A program made the position numbers and the translations under genes. From assembly GCF_004791165.1 (NCBI RefSeq), contig NZ_SRUZ01000003.1, forward strand, positions 496,001 through 560,000: a DNA stretch of 64,000 bases. Reading direction: 5' to 3'. Shown here piece after piece: positions 10,601 through 19,289 of this stretch (positions are counted from its first letter, which is position 1; every line of letters begins with the position of its first letter). Below the pieces are notes generated by a model that searched no databases, had not been told where the DNA came from, and worked only from the letters and a program-made list of their open reading frames with translations. This DNA comes from Mesorhizobium sp. M8A.F.Ca.ET.218.01.1.1 (GTDB lineage: Bacteria > Pseudomonadota > Alphaproteobacteria > Rhizobiales > Rhizobiaceae).

Positions 10601-13600
10601 GTGGCCTTCTTCTTTGCCTTGTTCTGGATCGGCTCGCCGGCGATCGCCAGCTGGATCAGCCGCTCCGCCGAAACCGAGGATCGGCTGCGTATATCGCAGG
10701 CCGATATTCACACCCTGCGCACCGTGGCGCGGCGCACGTGGCATTATTTCGAGAGCTTCGTGACGGCCGAACATCACAATCTGCCGCCGGACAATTTCCA
10801 GGAGAGCCCCGCGCCCGTCGTGGCGCCCCGCACCTCGCCGACCAATGTCGGCGTCTACCTGCTCTCGGTCGTCTCGGCGCGCGATTTCGGCTGGATCAGC
10901 CTGTCCGATGCCATCACCCGCATCGATGCCACCATGACGACCATCGAGAGCATGCCGCGCAGCCGCGGCCATCTCTTCAACTGGTACGACACCACGACCC
11001 TGAAGCCGCTCTACCCGCTCTATATCTCGGCTGTCGACAGCGGCAATCTCGCCGGTCACCTGGTGGCGGTGGCGGCGGCCTGCGCCGAATGGGCGGAAGC
11101 CCCTTCCGTCCACCTGCAGGGTGATTTCGAAGGCATTCTCGACACCGTGACCATCCTGAGCGAAAGCCTAGATGAATTGCCTGACGATCGCCGTCAGTTG
11201 CGCCCATTGCGCCAACGCCTCGTCGATCGCCTCGACGGCATGCGGCGCGCCGTCGACACGATCAAGGCACAGCCGGAAATGGCCTCGATCCGCACCATCA
11301 ACCTGGCGGTGCTGGCCGGTGAAATCCGCAAGCTCGCCACCGCCATTCACACCGAGGCCGCATCGCCGCAGAGTGACGTCATTGTCGACTGGGCGGCAAG
11401 GCTCGAAGCCACCTGCGAGGCGCACGTCCATGACGCCCACAGCGACGAAAACGCGGTCGAGGCTCTGCGTGCCAAGCTGCTCACCTTGCGCGAGCGCACC
11501 CGCCGTTTCGCCTTCGAGATGGAGTTCGCCTTCCTGATGCGGCCGGAGCGCAAGCTTTTGTCGATCGGCTACCGGGTCGAGGAACATCAGCTCGACGAAA
11601 GCTGCTACGACCTTCTCGCCTCCGAGGCGCGGCTGACCAGCCTGTTCGCCATCGCCAAGGGCGATCTGCCGACCGAGCACTGGTTCAGGCTCGGCCGCCC
11701 CATCGTCGAGATCGGCTTCCAGGGCGCGCTGATGTCGTGGTCCGGCTCGATGTTCGAGTACCTGATGCCGCCGCTGGTGATGAAGGAACCGCAAGGCTCG
11801 ATCCTCAACCAGACCAGCAAGCTGATCATCAAGCGCCAGATGCAGTACGGCCGCCAGAAGAACGTGCCGTGGGGGATCTCGGAAGCAGCCTACAATGCCC
11901 GCGACCGCGAACTGACCTATCAGTACACCAATTTCGGCGTGCCGGGGCTGGGGCTGAAGCGCGGCCTTGGCCAGAACACGGTGATCGCACCTTACGCGAC
12001 GATCATGGCGGCGCAGTTCAACCCGCGCGAAGCGGTGCAGAATCTGGCCCGGCTGCGCGAGATCGGCGCGCTTGGCCGCCATGGCTATTATGATGCGGTC
12101 GACTTCACCCCGCAGCGCGTGCCGGAAGGCACCAACCACGCGGTCGTGCTGAATTACTATGCCCACCATTCGGGCATGTCGATCGCCGCCGTCGCCGACG
12201 CCATTTTCGAAGGTCGCCTGCGCGATCGCTTCCACAGCGATCCAGTCATCGAATCAGCCGAACTGCTGCTGCAGGAGAGGGCGCCGCGCGACATTCCGAC
12301 CGCCACCGTCCGCACCGAGGCCGACGAGCGCTCCAAGGACGAGACCGAAACCGAGAGCCCTGACACCCGCATTGTGCTCGATCCCGTGCGGGCGCTGCGT
12401 TCGACCAATGTGATGTCGAACGGCCGCTATTCGGTCATGGTGACCGCGACCGGCTCCGGCTACAGCCGCTGGGGCGATCTGTCAGTGACCCGCTGGCAGC
12501 CGGATCCGGTCGAGGACCGTCTAGGCTCATACATCTTCCTGCGTGACGTCAGCACCGGCGACTGGTGGTCGGCAACGGCGGAGCCAAGGCGCGCGCCCGA
12601 GGAAAAGACGCAGACCCTGTTTTCCGATGACAAGGCGAGCTTCGTCAAATCGGCCGGCACGCTACGCTCGGAGGTCGAATGCATCGTCGTTTCCGAAGGC
12701 AATGGCGAAGGCCGCCGCATAACGCTCTACAATGAGAGCACATCCGACCGTCACATCGAAGTGACGTCCTTTGCCGAGCTGGTTCTGGGATCGGAGGCTT
12801 CCGACAACGCGCATCCGGCCTTCTCGAAAATGTTCGTGGAAACGGAAATCGCCGCCAACAATGGCGCGATCTTCGCCACGCGACGCAAGCGCGAAACCAG
12901 CGAGCCCGATGTCGCCCTGGTGCATTTCGTCACCGATCCGTCGGGGCCGGCTCGTGATGCCGAGGCCGAGACCGACAGGCGCGCCTTCATCGGCCGTGGC
13001 CGCACCATCGTCGATGCCGCCGCCTTCGATCCAGGCGCCAGGCTGGGCGGCCATTCCGGCTTCACGCTCGATCCCATCGCCTCGCTGCGCCGTCAGGTGC
13101 GCGTGCCCGCCAACAAGAAGATATCGCTGACCTTCTGGACCGTCGTCGGGGCCAACCGCGCCGAGCTGGAGGAGGCCATAAACCGGCTCGACCATCAGGA
13201 GAGCTTTGCCCGCCAGGCCATGCTTGCCTGGACGCGCAGCCAGGTGCAGACCCGCCATATGGGCCTCAGCCTGACCGATGCGGCCAATGTGCAGAAACTG
13301 GCGCGCTATCTGATCTATCCCGATCCGTTCCTGCGGCTGCCGGCCGAGTCCATCGCTTCCGGATTGGGCAAGCAGTCGAGCCTGTGGCCGACCAGCATTT
13401 CGGGCGATTACCCGATCTTCCTGGTCAGGATCGGCGACGTCGCCGATCTGGAGATCGTTGCCCAGGCGTTGCGCTTCCAGGAATATATGCGCACCCGTGG
13501 CATGATGATCGACTTCGTCGTCGTCAACGAGCAGGCCTCGTCCTATGTCCAGGATCTGCAGCGCGCGGTCGAGACGCTGTGCGAAAACAGCCGCTTGCGC

Positions 13601-16279
13601 GGCAAGGAACTCGGACCCCGCCAGCACATTTTCGCGGTGCGCCGCGACCTGATGGAGGAGACCACCTACAAGACGCTGCTCGCCGTCGCCCGGGTTGTGC
13701 TGCATACGCGCAACGGCACCATCTTCGACCAGATCGAACGAGCCGAGGCGGCCGCACTGCAGGCGCGCGATGGCCTGCAGCCGGCAGGATTTCCAGGCCC
13801 GCGCGAAATTCCTGCGCCCGTACAGATGCATGCATTCGCCTCGCAGGCGGTGGCCGATGTCAGCGCCGATGGCTCCGGCCTCAGCCAGTGGAACGGTTTC
13901 GGCGGCTTCGACGGTGACGGGCGGCACTATGTGGTGCGCCTGGCTGGCCGACGCACCACGCCGCAGCCCTGGATCAATGTCGTCTCCAACGCCTCGTTCG
14001 GCTTCCATACCTCGGCCGAGGGCGCGGCCTTCACCTGGAGCCGCAACAGCCGTGACTACCAGTTGACGCCGTGGTCGAACGACCCGGTCTCCAACCGACC
14101 GGGCGAGGGCATCTATATCTACGACCAGGCCAGCGGCAGGGCGTTCTCGCCGATCGCCGCGGTGGTGCGCGATCCCTCGATGACCTACGAAGCCTGGCAC
14201 GGCCAGGGCTTCTCGACCTTCCGCTCGAAGCGCGGACCGTTGTCGATGGACTTGACGCACGTCGTCGATCCCATCGATCCGGTGAAGATCACGCGGCTGC
14301 GCATCCAGAATTCCGGCCCGGTACCTGCCCGGCTGCGCGTCTATGCCTATGCCGAATGGGTTCTTGGCGGGCATCGGTCGCGCACCGCGGCAACCATAGT
14401 GCCATCCCGTGACGGTGCCACCGGCGCGCTGCTCGCGCAAAATCCCTACGGGCTCGATTTCAGCGAGCGCGTGGCCTTCCTCGCCGCCGACACCGGTGTC
14501 CACTCGGTGACGACTGACCGGGCCGAGTTCCTCGGCCGGCACGGGTCCAGCGAGTTGCCGCAGGCAGTGCTGAGCGGTTCGGCCCTGTCGGGTCGCGTCG
14601 AAGCCGGAGATGATCCTTGCGCGGCGATCGCCCGCGACATCGAAATCCCCGCTGGTGGCGACGTCACGCTGATCTGGCTGCTCGGCGACGCCGAGTCTCC
14701 GGCGCAGGCGAGCGCGCTGGTGCAGAAGCACCGGGGCAAGGATTTCGACCAGCGCCTGGCCGACAATGAGCGCGAATGGCGCGCCTTCCTCGACACCATC
14801 CAGGTCGAGACGCCGGACAAGGCACTCGATGCCATGGTCAATCACTGGCTGCCCTATCAGAGCCTTGCCTGCCGCATCCGCGCCCGCTCGGCCTTCTATC
14901 AGGCAAGCGGCGCCTTCGGCTTCCGCGACCAGTTGCAGGACACACTCGCCCTGCTGGCGCATGATCCGACGCTGGCGCGCGACCAGATCCTCAATGCCGC
15001 GCGGCGGCAGTTCCCGGAAGGCGACGTGCAACATTGGTGGCTGCCGCGCACCGGCGCCGGCGTACGCACCCTGATCTCCGACGACGTGGTGTGGCTCGCC
15101 CACGCCACGGCCCGCTATCTCATGGTGACCGGCGACGCCACAATCCTGAAGGAGCAACTGCCCTTCCTCGACGGACAGGCGCTGGGTGAAGGCGAGCACG
15201 ACGCCTTCTTCACTCCGGAAATCTCGAAGAAGACGGTGTCGCTCTACGATCACTGCGCGCGTGCGCTCGACCTTGCCATCAAGCGCAGCAGTCCAGCCGG
15301 CCTGCCGCTGATCCTCGGCGGCGACTGGAACGACGGCATGAACCGTGTCGGCGAGCATGGCAAGGGCGAGAGCGTGTGGCTGGGCTGGTTCCTGCTGAAG
15401 ACGCTGGGCGACTTCGCCGCGGTCGCCAAGACCGAGGGCGACACCAAGCGCGCGCAGGCCTGGGCAAAGCATGCCGAAGCCCTGAAGCGGGCACTCGAAA
15501 GCACGGCATGGGACGGCGAATGGTACCGGCGCGGCAGCTTTGACGACGGCACGCCTTTGGGATCACGCACATCGCAGGAGTGCAAGATCGACTCCATTGC
15601 TCAGTCCTGGAGCGTGCTTTCGGGCGAGGGCGACCCGGCGCGGTCGACCACGGCGATGCAGCAGGCGACGAAGCTGCTCGTCGACGATCATCTCAAGATC
15701 GTAAAGCTGTTCACGCCACCCTTCTCGAAGACGGACAAGGATCCCGGCTACATCAAGAGCTACCCGCCTGGCGTGCGCGAGAATGGCGGCCAGTACACTC
15801 ACGCCGCCACCTGGTTCGTCATTGCATTGGCGGAGATGGGACAGACCGATGAAGCCTATCGCTGCTTCTCGATGCTGAACCCGGTCAACCACGCCTTCGA
15901 CGAGGCCTCGACCGAGCATTACCGCGTCGAACCCTATGTGGTGGCGGCCGACATCTATGCCGGGGACGACAAGGGAGGGCGCGGCGGCTGGACCTGGTAC
16001 ACCGGCTCGGCGGGCTGGCTTTACCGGGCCGCGGTCGAAGGCATCCTGGGCATCGAACGGCGTGGCAAGCAGATCACGTTCCGGCCGAAGCTGCCCAGTC
16101 ATTGGGAGGGCTATCAGGCTTCACTCAAGATGCTGGGCGCCGAGATCAAGGTGCAGGTCATTCGCGACAAAAAGACCAAGACGATCTCGCTCGAAGTCAA
16201 TGGTTCGAAGACAAAATCGGCGTCCTTTGAGCCCAAGGCCGGTGGCCAGACCGAGGTCGTGGTCAAGATACCGGCGTAA
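7694..16279 (+). CDS. ndvB: Cyclic beta-1,2-glucan synthase NdvB
   Basis: Very large inner-membrane enzyme (2861 aa) that makes cyclic beta-1,2-glucans from UDP-glucose for osmoadaptation and host interaction. The N-terminal part is soluble, with membrane spans near residues 419-465. A family 84 glycosyltransferase domain follows, with L-D-A-D-T near residue 635 and R-H-H-R-W-A-R-G-D-W near 781; further spans lie at about 815-985. A glycoamylase-like region (W-G-I-S-E-A-A-Y-N, about 1390, to H-H-S-G-M-S, about 1490) is next. The C-terminal GH94 phosphorylase-like part has G-G-D-W-N-D-G-M-N near 2543 and controls ring length. The reading frame is unbroken. The start lacks a strong ribosome site (only ACGGA). 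A UUCG hairpin follows the stop. Confidence 0.97.
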   Translation: MNIQTNPAQIEKTSASFPAITEEPIRSTFLPEERLRLLGESLAKGDLTDLFGLIPFDFQARIRDSAKKILEVYRSTNAAQARGETITPAAQWLLDNNYLIEETIFQVKRDLPRRFYRQLPTLKLPDGGTVPRALALAWTYVAHSDSSVSATMFKSIVQGFQSVEPLKIGELWALPSLLRFVLIENLRRLAVRVNRTRQMRQIANDVADKVLATDDNPDRQAILANFSAHAQDTTFATQLLYRLRDGSQNAGKALEWLEGELEKTGSDAEEIIISEHQTLSSGNVTTGNIVRGLRLINDVDWTVWFEGVSRIDTVLRERTDFAALDFFSRDQYRTAIEELARRSNLSEYRVAEKAIELAGHAAGETVAEGVEGADAQASSAHTDVGFYLVGPRRLELEKAIEYRPTVSQTVKRTFAKTGWLGIVLPVFALTALLLVLSGNALSNLGLSVPSIVLMLALFAVPASEGALAFFNTVVSLFLKPTRLIGYDYRHGVPPEARTLVVVPSLIGSRDDVEENIRNIEVHYLANLADEIHFALLSDWPDSKIEIDAADTEILDFARAEIARLNVRYPSEGAPRFYILHRRRLYNAAQGCWMGWERKRGKLHELDLLLRGDSDTTFLPLEVPLPEKVVHVMTLDADTRTTRDAVSSLVGKLCHPLNRPHFDATRRVVTAGYTILQPRITASLTSGDEASFFQRVFSANRGLDPYVFAVSDLYQDVFSDGSFTGKGLYHVDAFEAALQGRIEENTILSHDLLEGALARAALVTDVELVEDYPTRYSVDASRHHRWARGDWQLLGYIFNPRSGVPALSRWKMVDNLRRSLTPIFWVMAAIAGWTLLPFTQAAQWQALLILSLFMAPTFDVVNAILPKSGDQTPRGHFSALARDVAFGTAMVALKIVLMAHNAWMMGDAIVRTLYRLFVSRQNLLEWRTASQAHKAGDNDVGSYYGMMYGAVIIGFVGLAIPVLADSTGAFVAFFFALFWIGSPAIASWISRSAETEDRLRISQADIHTLRTVARRTWHYFESFVTAEHHNLPPDNFQESPAPVVAPRTSPTNVGVYLLSVVSARDFGWISLSDAITRIDATMTTIESMPRSRGHLFNWYDTTTLKPLYPLYISAVDSGNLAGHLVAVAAACAEWAEAPSVHLQGDFEGILDTVTILSESLDELPDDRRQLRPLRQRLVDRLDGMRRAVDTIKAQPEMASIRTINLAVLAGEIRKLATAIHTEAASPQSDVIVDWAARLEATCEAHVHDAHSDENAVEALRAKLLTLRERTRRFAFEMEFAFLMRPERKLLSIGYRVEEHQLDESCYDLLASEARLTSLFAIAKGDLPTEHWFRLGRPIVEIGFQGALMSWSGSMFEYLMPPLVMKEPQGSILNQTSKLIIKRQMQYGRQKNVPWGISEAAYNARDRELTYQYTNFGVPGLGLKRGLGQNTVIAPYATIMAAQFNPREAVQNLARLREIGALGRHGYYDAVDFTPQRVPEGTNHAVVLNYYAHHSGMSIAAVADAIFEGRLRDRFHSDPVIESAELLLQERAPRDIPTATVRTEADERSKDETETESPDTRIVLDPVRALRSTNVMSNGRYSVMVTATGSGYSRWGDLSVTRWQPDPVEDRLGSYIFLRDVSTGDWWSATAEPRRAPEEKTQTLFSDDKASFVKSAGTLRSEVECIVVSEGNGEGRRITLYNESTSDRHIEVTSFAELVLGSEASDNAHPAFSKMFVETEIAANNGAIFATRRKRETSEPDVALVHFVTDPSGPARDAEAETDRRAFIGRGRTIVDAAAFDPGARLGGHSGFTLDPIASLRRQVRVPANKKISLTFWTVVGANRAELEEAINRLDHQESFARQAMLAWTRSQVQTRHMGLSLTDAANVQKLARYLIYPDPFLRLPAESIASGLGKQSSLWPTSISGDYPIFLVRIGDVADLEIVAQALRFQEYMRTRGMMIDFVVVNEQASSYVQDLQRAVETLCENSRLRGKELGPRQHIFAVRRDLMEETTYKTLLAVARVVLHTRNGTIFDQIERAEAAALQARDGLQPAGFPGPREIPAPVQMHAFASQAVADVSADGSGLSQWNGFGGFDGDGRHYVVRLAGRRTTPQPWINVVSNASFGFHTSAEGAAFTWSRNSRDYQLTPWSNDPVSNRPGEGIYIYDQASGRAFSPIAAVVRDPSMTYEAWHGQGFSTFRSKRGPLSMDLTHVVDPIDPVKITRLRIQNSGPVPARLRVYAYAEWVLGGHRSRTAATIVPSRDGATGALLAQNPYGLDFSERVAFLAADTGVHSVTTDRAEFLGRHGSSELPQAVLSGSALSGRVEAGDDPCAAIARDIEIPAGGDVTLIWLLGDAESPAQASALVQKHRGKDFDQRLADNEREWRAFLDTIQVETPDKALDAMVNHWLPYQSLACRIRARSAFYQASGAFGFRDQLQDTLALLAHDPTLARDQILNAARRQFPEGDVQHWWLPRTGAGVRTLISDDVVWLAHATARYLMVTGDATILKEQLPFLDGQALGEGEHDAFFTPEISKKTVSLYDHCARALDLAIKRSSPAGLPLILGGDWNDGMNRVGEHGKGESVWLGWFLLKTLGDFAAVAKTEGDTKRAQAWAKHAEALKRALESTAWDGEWYRRGSFDDGTPLGSRTSQECKIDSIAQSWSVLSGEGDPARSTTAMQQATKLLVDDHLKIVKLFTPPFSKTDKDPGYIKSYPPGVRENGGQYTHAATWFVIALAEMGQTDEAYRCFSMLNPVNHAFDEASTEHYRVEPYVVAADIYAGDDKGGRGGWTWYTGSAGWLYRAAVEGILGIERRGKQITFRPKLPSHWEGYQASLKMLGAEIKVQVIRDKKTKTISLEVNGSKTKSASFEPKAGGQTEVVVKIPA

Positions 16280-16302
16280 AATCAACAGGTTGGATCACCG
16301 GA

Positions 16303-16326
16303 TCGCGCGTCCTTCGGGACGCGCGA
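16303..16326 (+). terminator. UUCG-capped hairpin after ndvB
   Basis: A perfect 10-bp GC-rich stem closes on a TTCG tetraloop (TCGCGCGTCC, TTCG, GGACGCGCGA), 23 bases past the ndvB stop. C(UUCG)G loops are unusually stable, so this is a credible end for the ndvB message or a block against 3' decay. No T-run follows, so intrinsic termination is not assured. Confidence 0.6.
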
Positions 16327-16651
16327 AGCAGCGCCTCGTTACTTGCGCGTGATCCGTGGCGGCGCCGGCTGGGCGCCTTGAAACCGGGCCTCTTCAGCCT
16401 GCCGTGATTAAAAATGTGGCAGTGCTCGGCTACTGCCATGATTTTGCCGCAAGGCTAACATTTCACCTTTTATCTCAAACCGTTAGGTGATCACGTCAGA
16501 TTTCGTATCGTCGTCATCTTTTGTTCGCTAAATGGGAACGGAAGCGATAGACGGGCATTGTTTTGCGACGCATCAACCGTTACGTGTCAGGAAATGGTGC
16601 AGTGCACAATATTGGTGTTGGGCACAATAGAGAGTTGGCGGAGTAGCTGAA
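16327..16651. other. ndvB-ndvA intergenic region
   Basis: This gap is AT-richer than its surroundings and carries no plausible reading frame. It presumably holds the ndvA promoter, which would mean ndvA can be transcribed apart from ndvB. I could not choose a -35/-10 pair with confidence. GGCGGAG about ten bases before the ndvA GTG is a reasonable ribosome site. Confidence 0.4.
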
Positions 16652-18424
16652 GTGTCACTTCTGCAGATCTATTGGAGAGCGCTGGGATATCTGGCTGCCG
16701 ACAAGAAGCGCGTCGCGCTGATCTGTGCGGCCAACGTCGCTCTGGCAGCCATCGCGATCCTCGAGCCGATCCTGTTCGGCCGGGTCATCGACGCGATTTC
16801 CACGAAAGGCTCGGTCTTCTCCACGCTTGCCGTGTGGGCCGGCATCGGCGCCTTCAACGTTCTCGCTTTCGTGCTGGTGGCGCGCGGTGCCGACCGGTTC
16901 GCGCACGCCCGGCGCAGCGAAGTGCTCTGCCAGTCCTTCGAGCGCGTCATCACCATGCCGCTCGCCTGGCATCATCAGCGCGGCACCTCGAATGCTCTCC
17001 ACACGCTGCTGCGCGCCGTCGAGACGCTGTTCAGCCTTTGGCTCGAATTCATGCGCCAGCATTTGTCCACCGCTGTTGCGCTCGTCCTGCTGGTTCCGAC
17101 GGCCCTCAGCATGGACGTGCGCATGTCGATGGTCCTGCTCGTCCTCGGCGTTCTCTATGTCGGCATTGGCCGCCTGGTGATGAAGCGCACGAAGGAAGGC
17201 CAGGCCGCCGTCGAGCGCCACTATCACAAGGTTTTCGCGCACGTGACTGACTCGGTGAGCAACGTCGCCGTGCTGCAGAGCTACAACCGTCTTGGCCACG
17301 AAGCCGACGCGCTGCGCAGCTACGTCAAGAACCTGCTCGACGCGCAGAACCCGGTGCTCGACTGGTGGGCGATCGCCAATGCGCTCAATCGCCTGTCGTC
17401 GACGATCTCGATGATGGTGGTGCTTCTGATCGGCGCCTATCTGGTCACCCACGGCCAGCTGCGCATCGGCGACGTCATCGCTTTCACCGGCTTCGCCACG
17501 CTGCTGATCTCGCGGCTCGACCAGATGTCGGCTTTCGCGAACCAGATTTCGGAGGCCCGCGCCAAGCTCGAGGATTTCTACAAGCTCGAGGACTCGGCCG
17601 CCGATACCGCCGAGCCGGACGGCCTGCGCGACCTGGCCAACGTCACCGGCCATGTCCGTTTCGAGGATGTCAGCTTCGAGTTCGCCAATTCGGGGCAGGG
17701 CGTCAGCGACGTGTCCTTCGAGGTCCAGGCCGGCCAGACCGTCGCCATCGTCGGGCCGACGGGTGCGGGCAAGACCACGCTCATCAACCTGCTGCAGCGC
17801 GTCTTCTCGCCGTCCAGCGGCCGTATCCTGATCGACGGCATCGATACCCGCACCGTGACCCGCAAGTCGCTGCGCCATTCGATCGCCACCGTGTTCCAGG
17901 ATGCCGGGCTTCTCAACCGCTCGATCGAGGACAACATCCGGGTCGGCCGTGCCGATGCGACCAACGACGAGATCCATGCCGCAGCCACCGCAGCCGCGGC
18001 GCAGGATTTCATCCTGGCCAAGAGCAATGGCTACGACACGGTGGTCGGTGAACGTGGCGGCCAGCTGTCTGGCGGCGAGCGCCAGCGCATCGCCATTGCC
18101 CGTGCCGTGCTGAAGGATGCGCCGATCCTGGTGCTCGACGAGGCGACCAGCGCGCTCGACGTCGAGACCGAGGACCGCGTCAAGGAAGCGATCGACGAAT
18201 TGCGCCGCGACCGCACTACCTTCATCATCGCCCACCGCCTGACCACCGTCCGCGACGCCGATCTGGTCGTGTTCATGGACAAGGGCAAAGTGGTCGAGAT
18301 GGGTGGCTTTGCCGAACTGTCGCTGCGCAACGGCCGTTTCGCCAGCCTGTTGCGTGCCGGCGGCCTGCTCAACGACGAGGAAGTCCGCCGCCTCAGCCGC
18401 TCCGTGCAGGGCGAGGCCGCCTGA
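16652..18424 (+). CDS. ndvA: Beta-(1,2)-glucan export ATP-binding/permease protein NdvA
   Basis: Fused ABC exporter (590 aa): N-terminal transmembrane domain, then nucleotide-binding domain. It moves cyclic beta-1,2-glucan made by NdvB into the periplasm. Walker A G-P-T-G-A-G-K-T-T is near residue 368, the signature L-S-G-G-E-R-Q-R near 472, and Walker B I-L-V-L-D-E-A-T-S-A near 491. The M-S-L-L-Q-I-Y-W-R-A-L start is typical of NdvA/ChvA. Translation begins at GTG. It sits 372 bp after ndvB on the same strand, and a hairpin follows it. Confidence 0.96.
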   Translation: MSLLQIYWRALGYLAADKKRVALICAANVALAAIAILEPILFGRVIDAISTKGSVFSTLAVWAGIGAFNVLAFVLVARGADRFAHARRSEVLCQSFERVITMPLAWHHQRGTSNALHTLLRAVETLFSLWLEFMRQHLSTAVALVLLVPTALSMDVRMSMVLLVLGVLYVGIGRLVMKRTKEGQAAVERHYHKVFAHVTDSVSNVAVLQSYNRLGHEADALRSYVKNLLDAQNPVLDWWAIANALNRLSSTISMMVVLLIGAYLVTHGQLRIGDVIAFTGFATLLISRLDQMSAFANQISEARAKLEDFYKLEDSAADTAEPDGLRDLANVTGHVRFEDVSFEFANSGQGVSDVSFEVQAGQTVAIVGPTGAGKTTLINLLQRVFSPSSGRILIDGIDTRTVTRKSLRHSIATVFQDAGLLNRSIEDNIRVGRADATNDEIHAAATAAAAQDFILAKSNGYDTVVGERGGQLSGGERQRIAIARAVLKDAPILVLDEATSALDVETEDRVKEAIDELRRDRTTFIIAHRLTTVRDADLVVFMDKGKVVEMGGFAELSLRNGRFASLLRAGGLLNDEEVRRLSRSVQGEAA

Positions 18425-18433
18425 GCAGTTGAT

Positions 18434-18469
18434 GGTTCTGCCTTCTCCCGAATGGGAGAAGGAAGAACC
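18434..18469 (+). terminator. Hairpin after ndvA
   Basis: An inverted repeat of 6 bp plus 9 bp, with one mismatch between the two stem parts and a GAAT loop, begins 10 bases past the ndvA stop. The inner stem is CCTTCTCCC/GGGAGAAGG, like the arm of rhizobial RIME elements, so it may be a repeat remnant that serves as a terminator. No T-run follows. Confidence 0.5.
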
Positions 18470-18523
18470 TGCGACACCGCCGCTTGATTGCTCCAAACGC
18501 GCCGGCGGTCTATGTAAAGCCGC

Positions 18524-19285
18524 ATGAGTGACACCACCTCACGCCCGAGCGGCTGGACCGATCTTGCCAATCCGACGCGGTTTGTCCGGCTGGCCGACAA
18601 GCTTGTGCCGTGGCTGGCGGCGCTCGCCGCCCTCGTCCTTGCTGGTGGCCTCTATATTAGCTTCACCGCGCCCGAGGATTTCCAGCAAGGCATCACGGTG
18701 CGCATCATGTACATCCACGTGCCTTTCGCCTGGCTCGCCATGATGTGCTACACGCTGATGGCGGTCTCTGCGCTGGGCACACTGGTCTGGCGGCATCCGC
18801 TGGCCGACGTCGCACTGAAGTCAGCGGCCCCCATCGGGGCCGTCTTCACCGCGCTGGCGCTGATTACCGGTTCGATCTGGGGCAAGCCGATGTGGGGCAC
18901 CTGGTGGGTCTGGGACGCCCGCCTGACTTCCGTCTTCGTGCTGTTCCTGATGTATCTCGGCATCATCGCGTTAACCCGCGCGCTCGATGACGCCAGCCGC
19001 GCCGCCTGGGCCGCCGCCATCATCACGCTGGTCGGCTTCATCAACATTCCGATCATCAAATTCTCGGTCGACTGGTGGAACACACTGCACCAGCCGGCTT
19101 CGGTGTTCAGGCTCGGTGGTCCGACCATCGATCCCAGCCTGCTCTGGCCGCTGCTGGTGATGGCCGTCGGCTTCACCGTGCTGTTCTTCGCGCTGCATCT
19201 GATGGCCATGCGCACCGAAATCCGGCGCCGACGGGTTATTGCCATGCGGCGGGTGGCGGCGCGGCAGGCGGAACGTCCGGCTTAA
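18524..19285 (+). CDS. ccmC: Haem exporter protein CcmC
   Basis: Integral membrane protein (253 aa, about six spans) of the HemC/CcmC family. It binds haem and loads it onto CcmE during System I cytochrome c maturation. The haem-handling W-rich motif W-G-T-W-W-V-W-D-A-R-L-T-S is at about residues 124-136, and conserved histidines lie in the flanking periplasmic loops (Y-I-H-V-P near 64 and L-H-Q-P near 188). It stands alone: ccmA and ccmB are not upstream, nor ccmD and ccmG downstream. The next gene is convergent, with its stop only four bases away. Confidence 0.93.
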   Translation: MSDTTSRPSGWTDLANPTRFVRLADKLVPWLAALAALVLAGGLYISFTAPEDFQQGITVRIMYIHVPFAWLAMMCYTLMAVSALGTLVWRHPLADVALKSAAPIGAVFTALALITGSIWGKPMWGTWWVWDARLTSVFVLFLMYLGIIALTRALDDASRAAWAAAIITLVGFINIPIIKFSVDWWNTLHQPASVFRLGGPTIDPSLLWPLLVMAVGFTVLFFALHLMAMRTEIRRRRVIAMRRVAARQAERPA

Positions 19286-19289
19286 ATAT

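Noticed and set aside
12662..15472. 936-codon open frame on the minus strand
   Set aside because: It lies wholly inside ndvB, antisense, and is a product of high GC codon bias; its protein has Arg/Gly/His-rich composition and no family traits.
19286..19289. Search for ccmD after ccmC
   Set aside because: The next gene's stop is four bases away on the other strand, so there is no room for ccmD.
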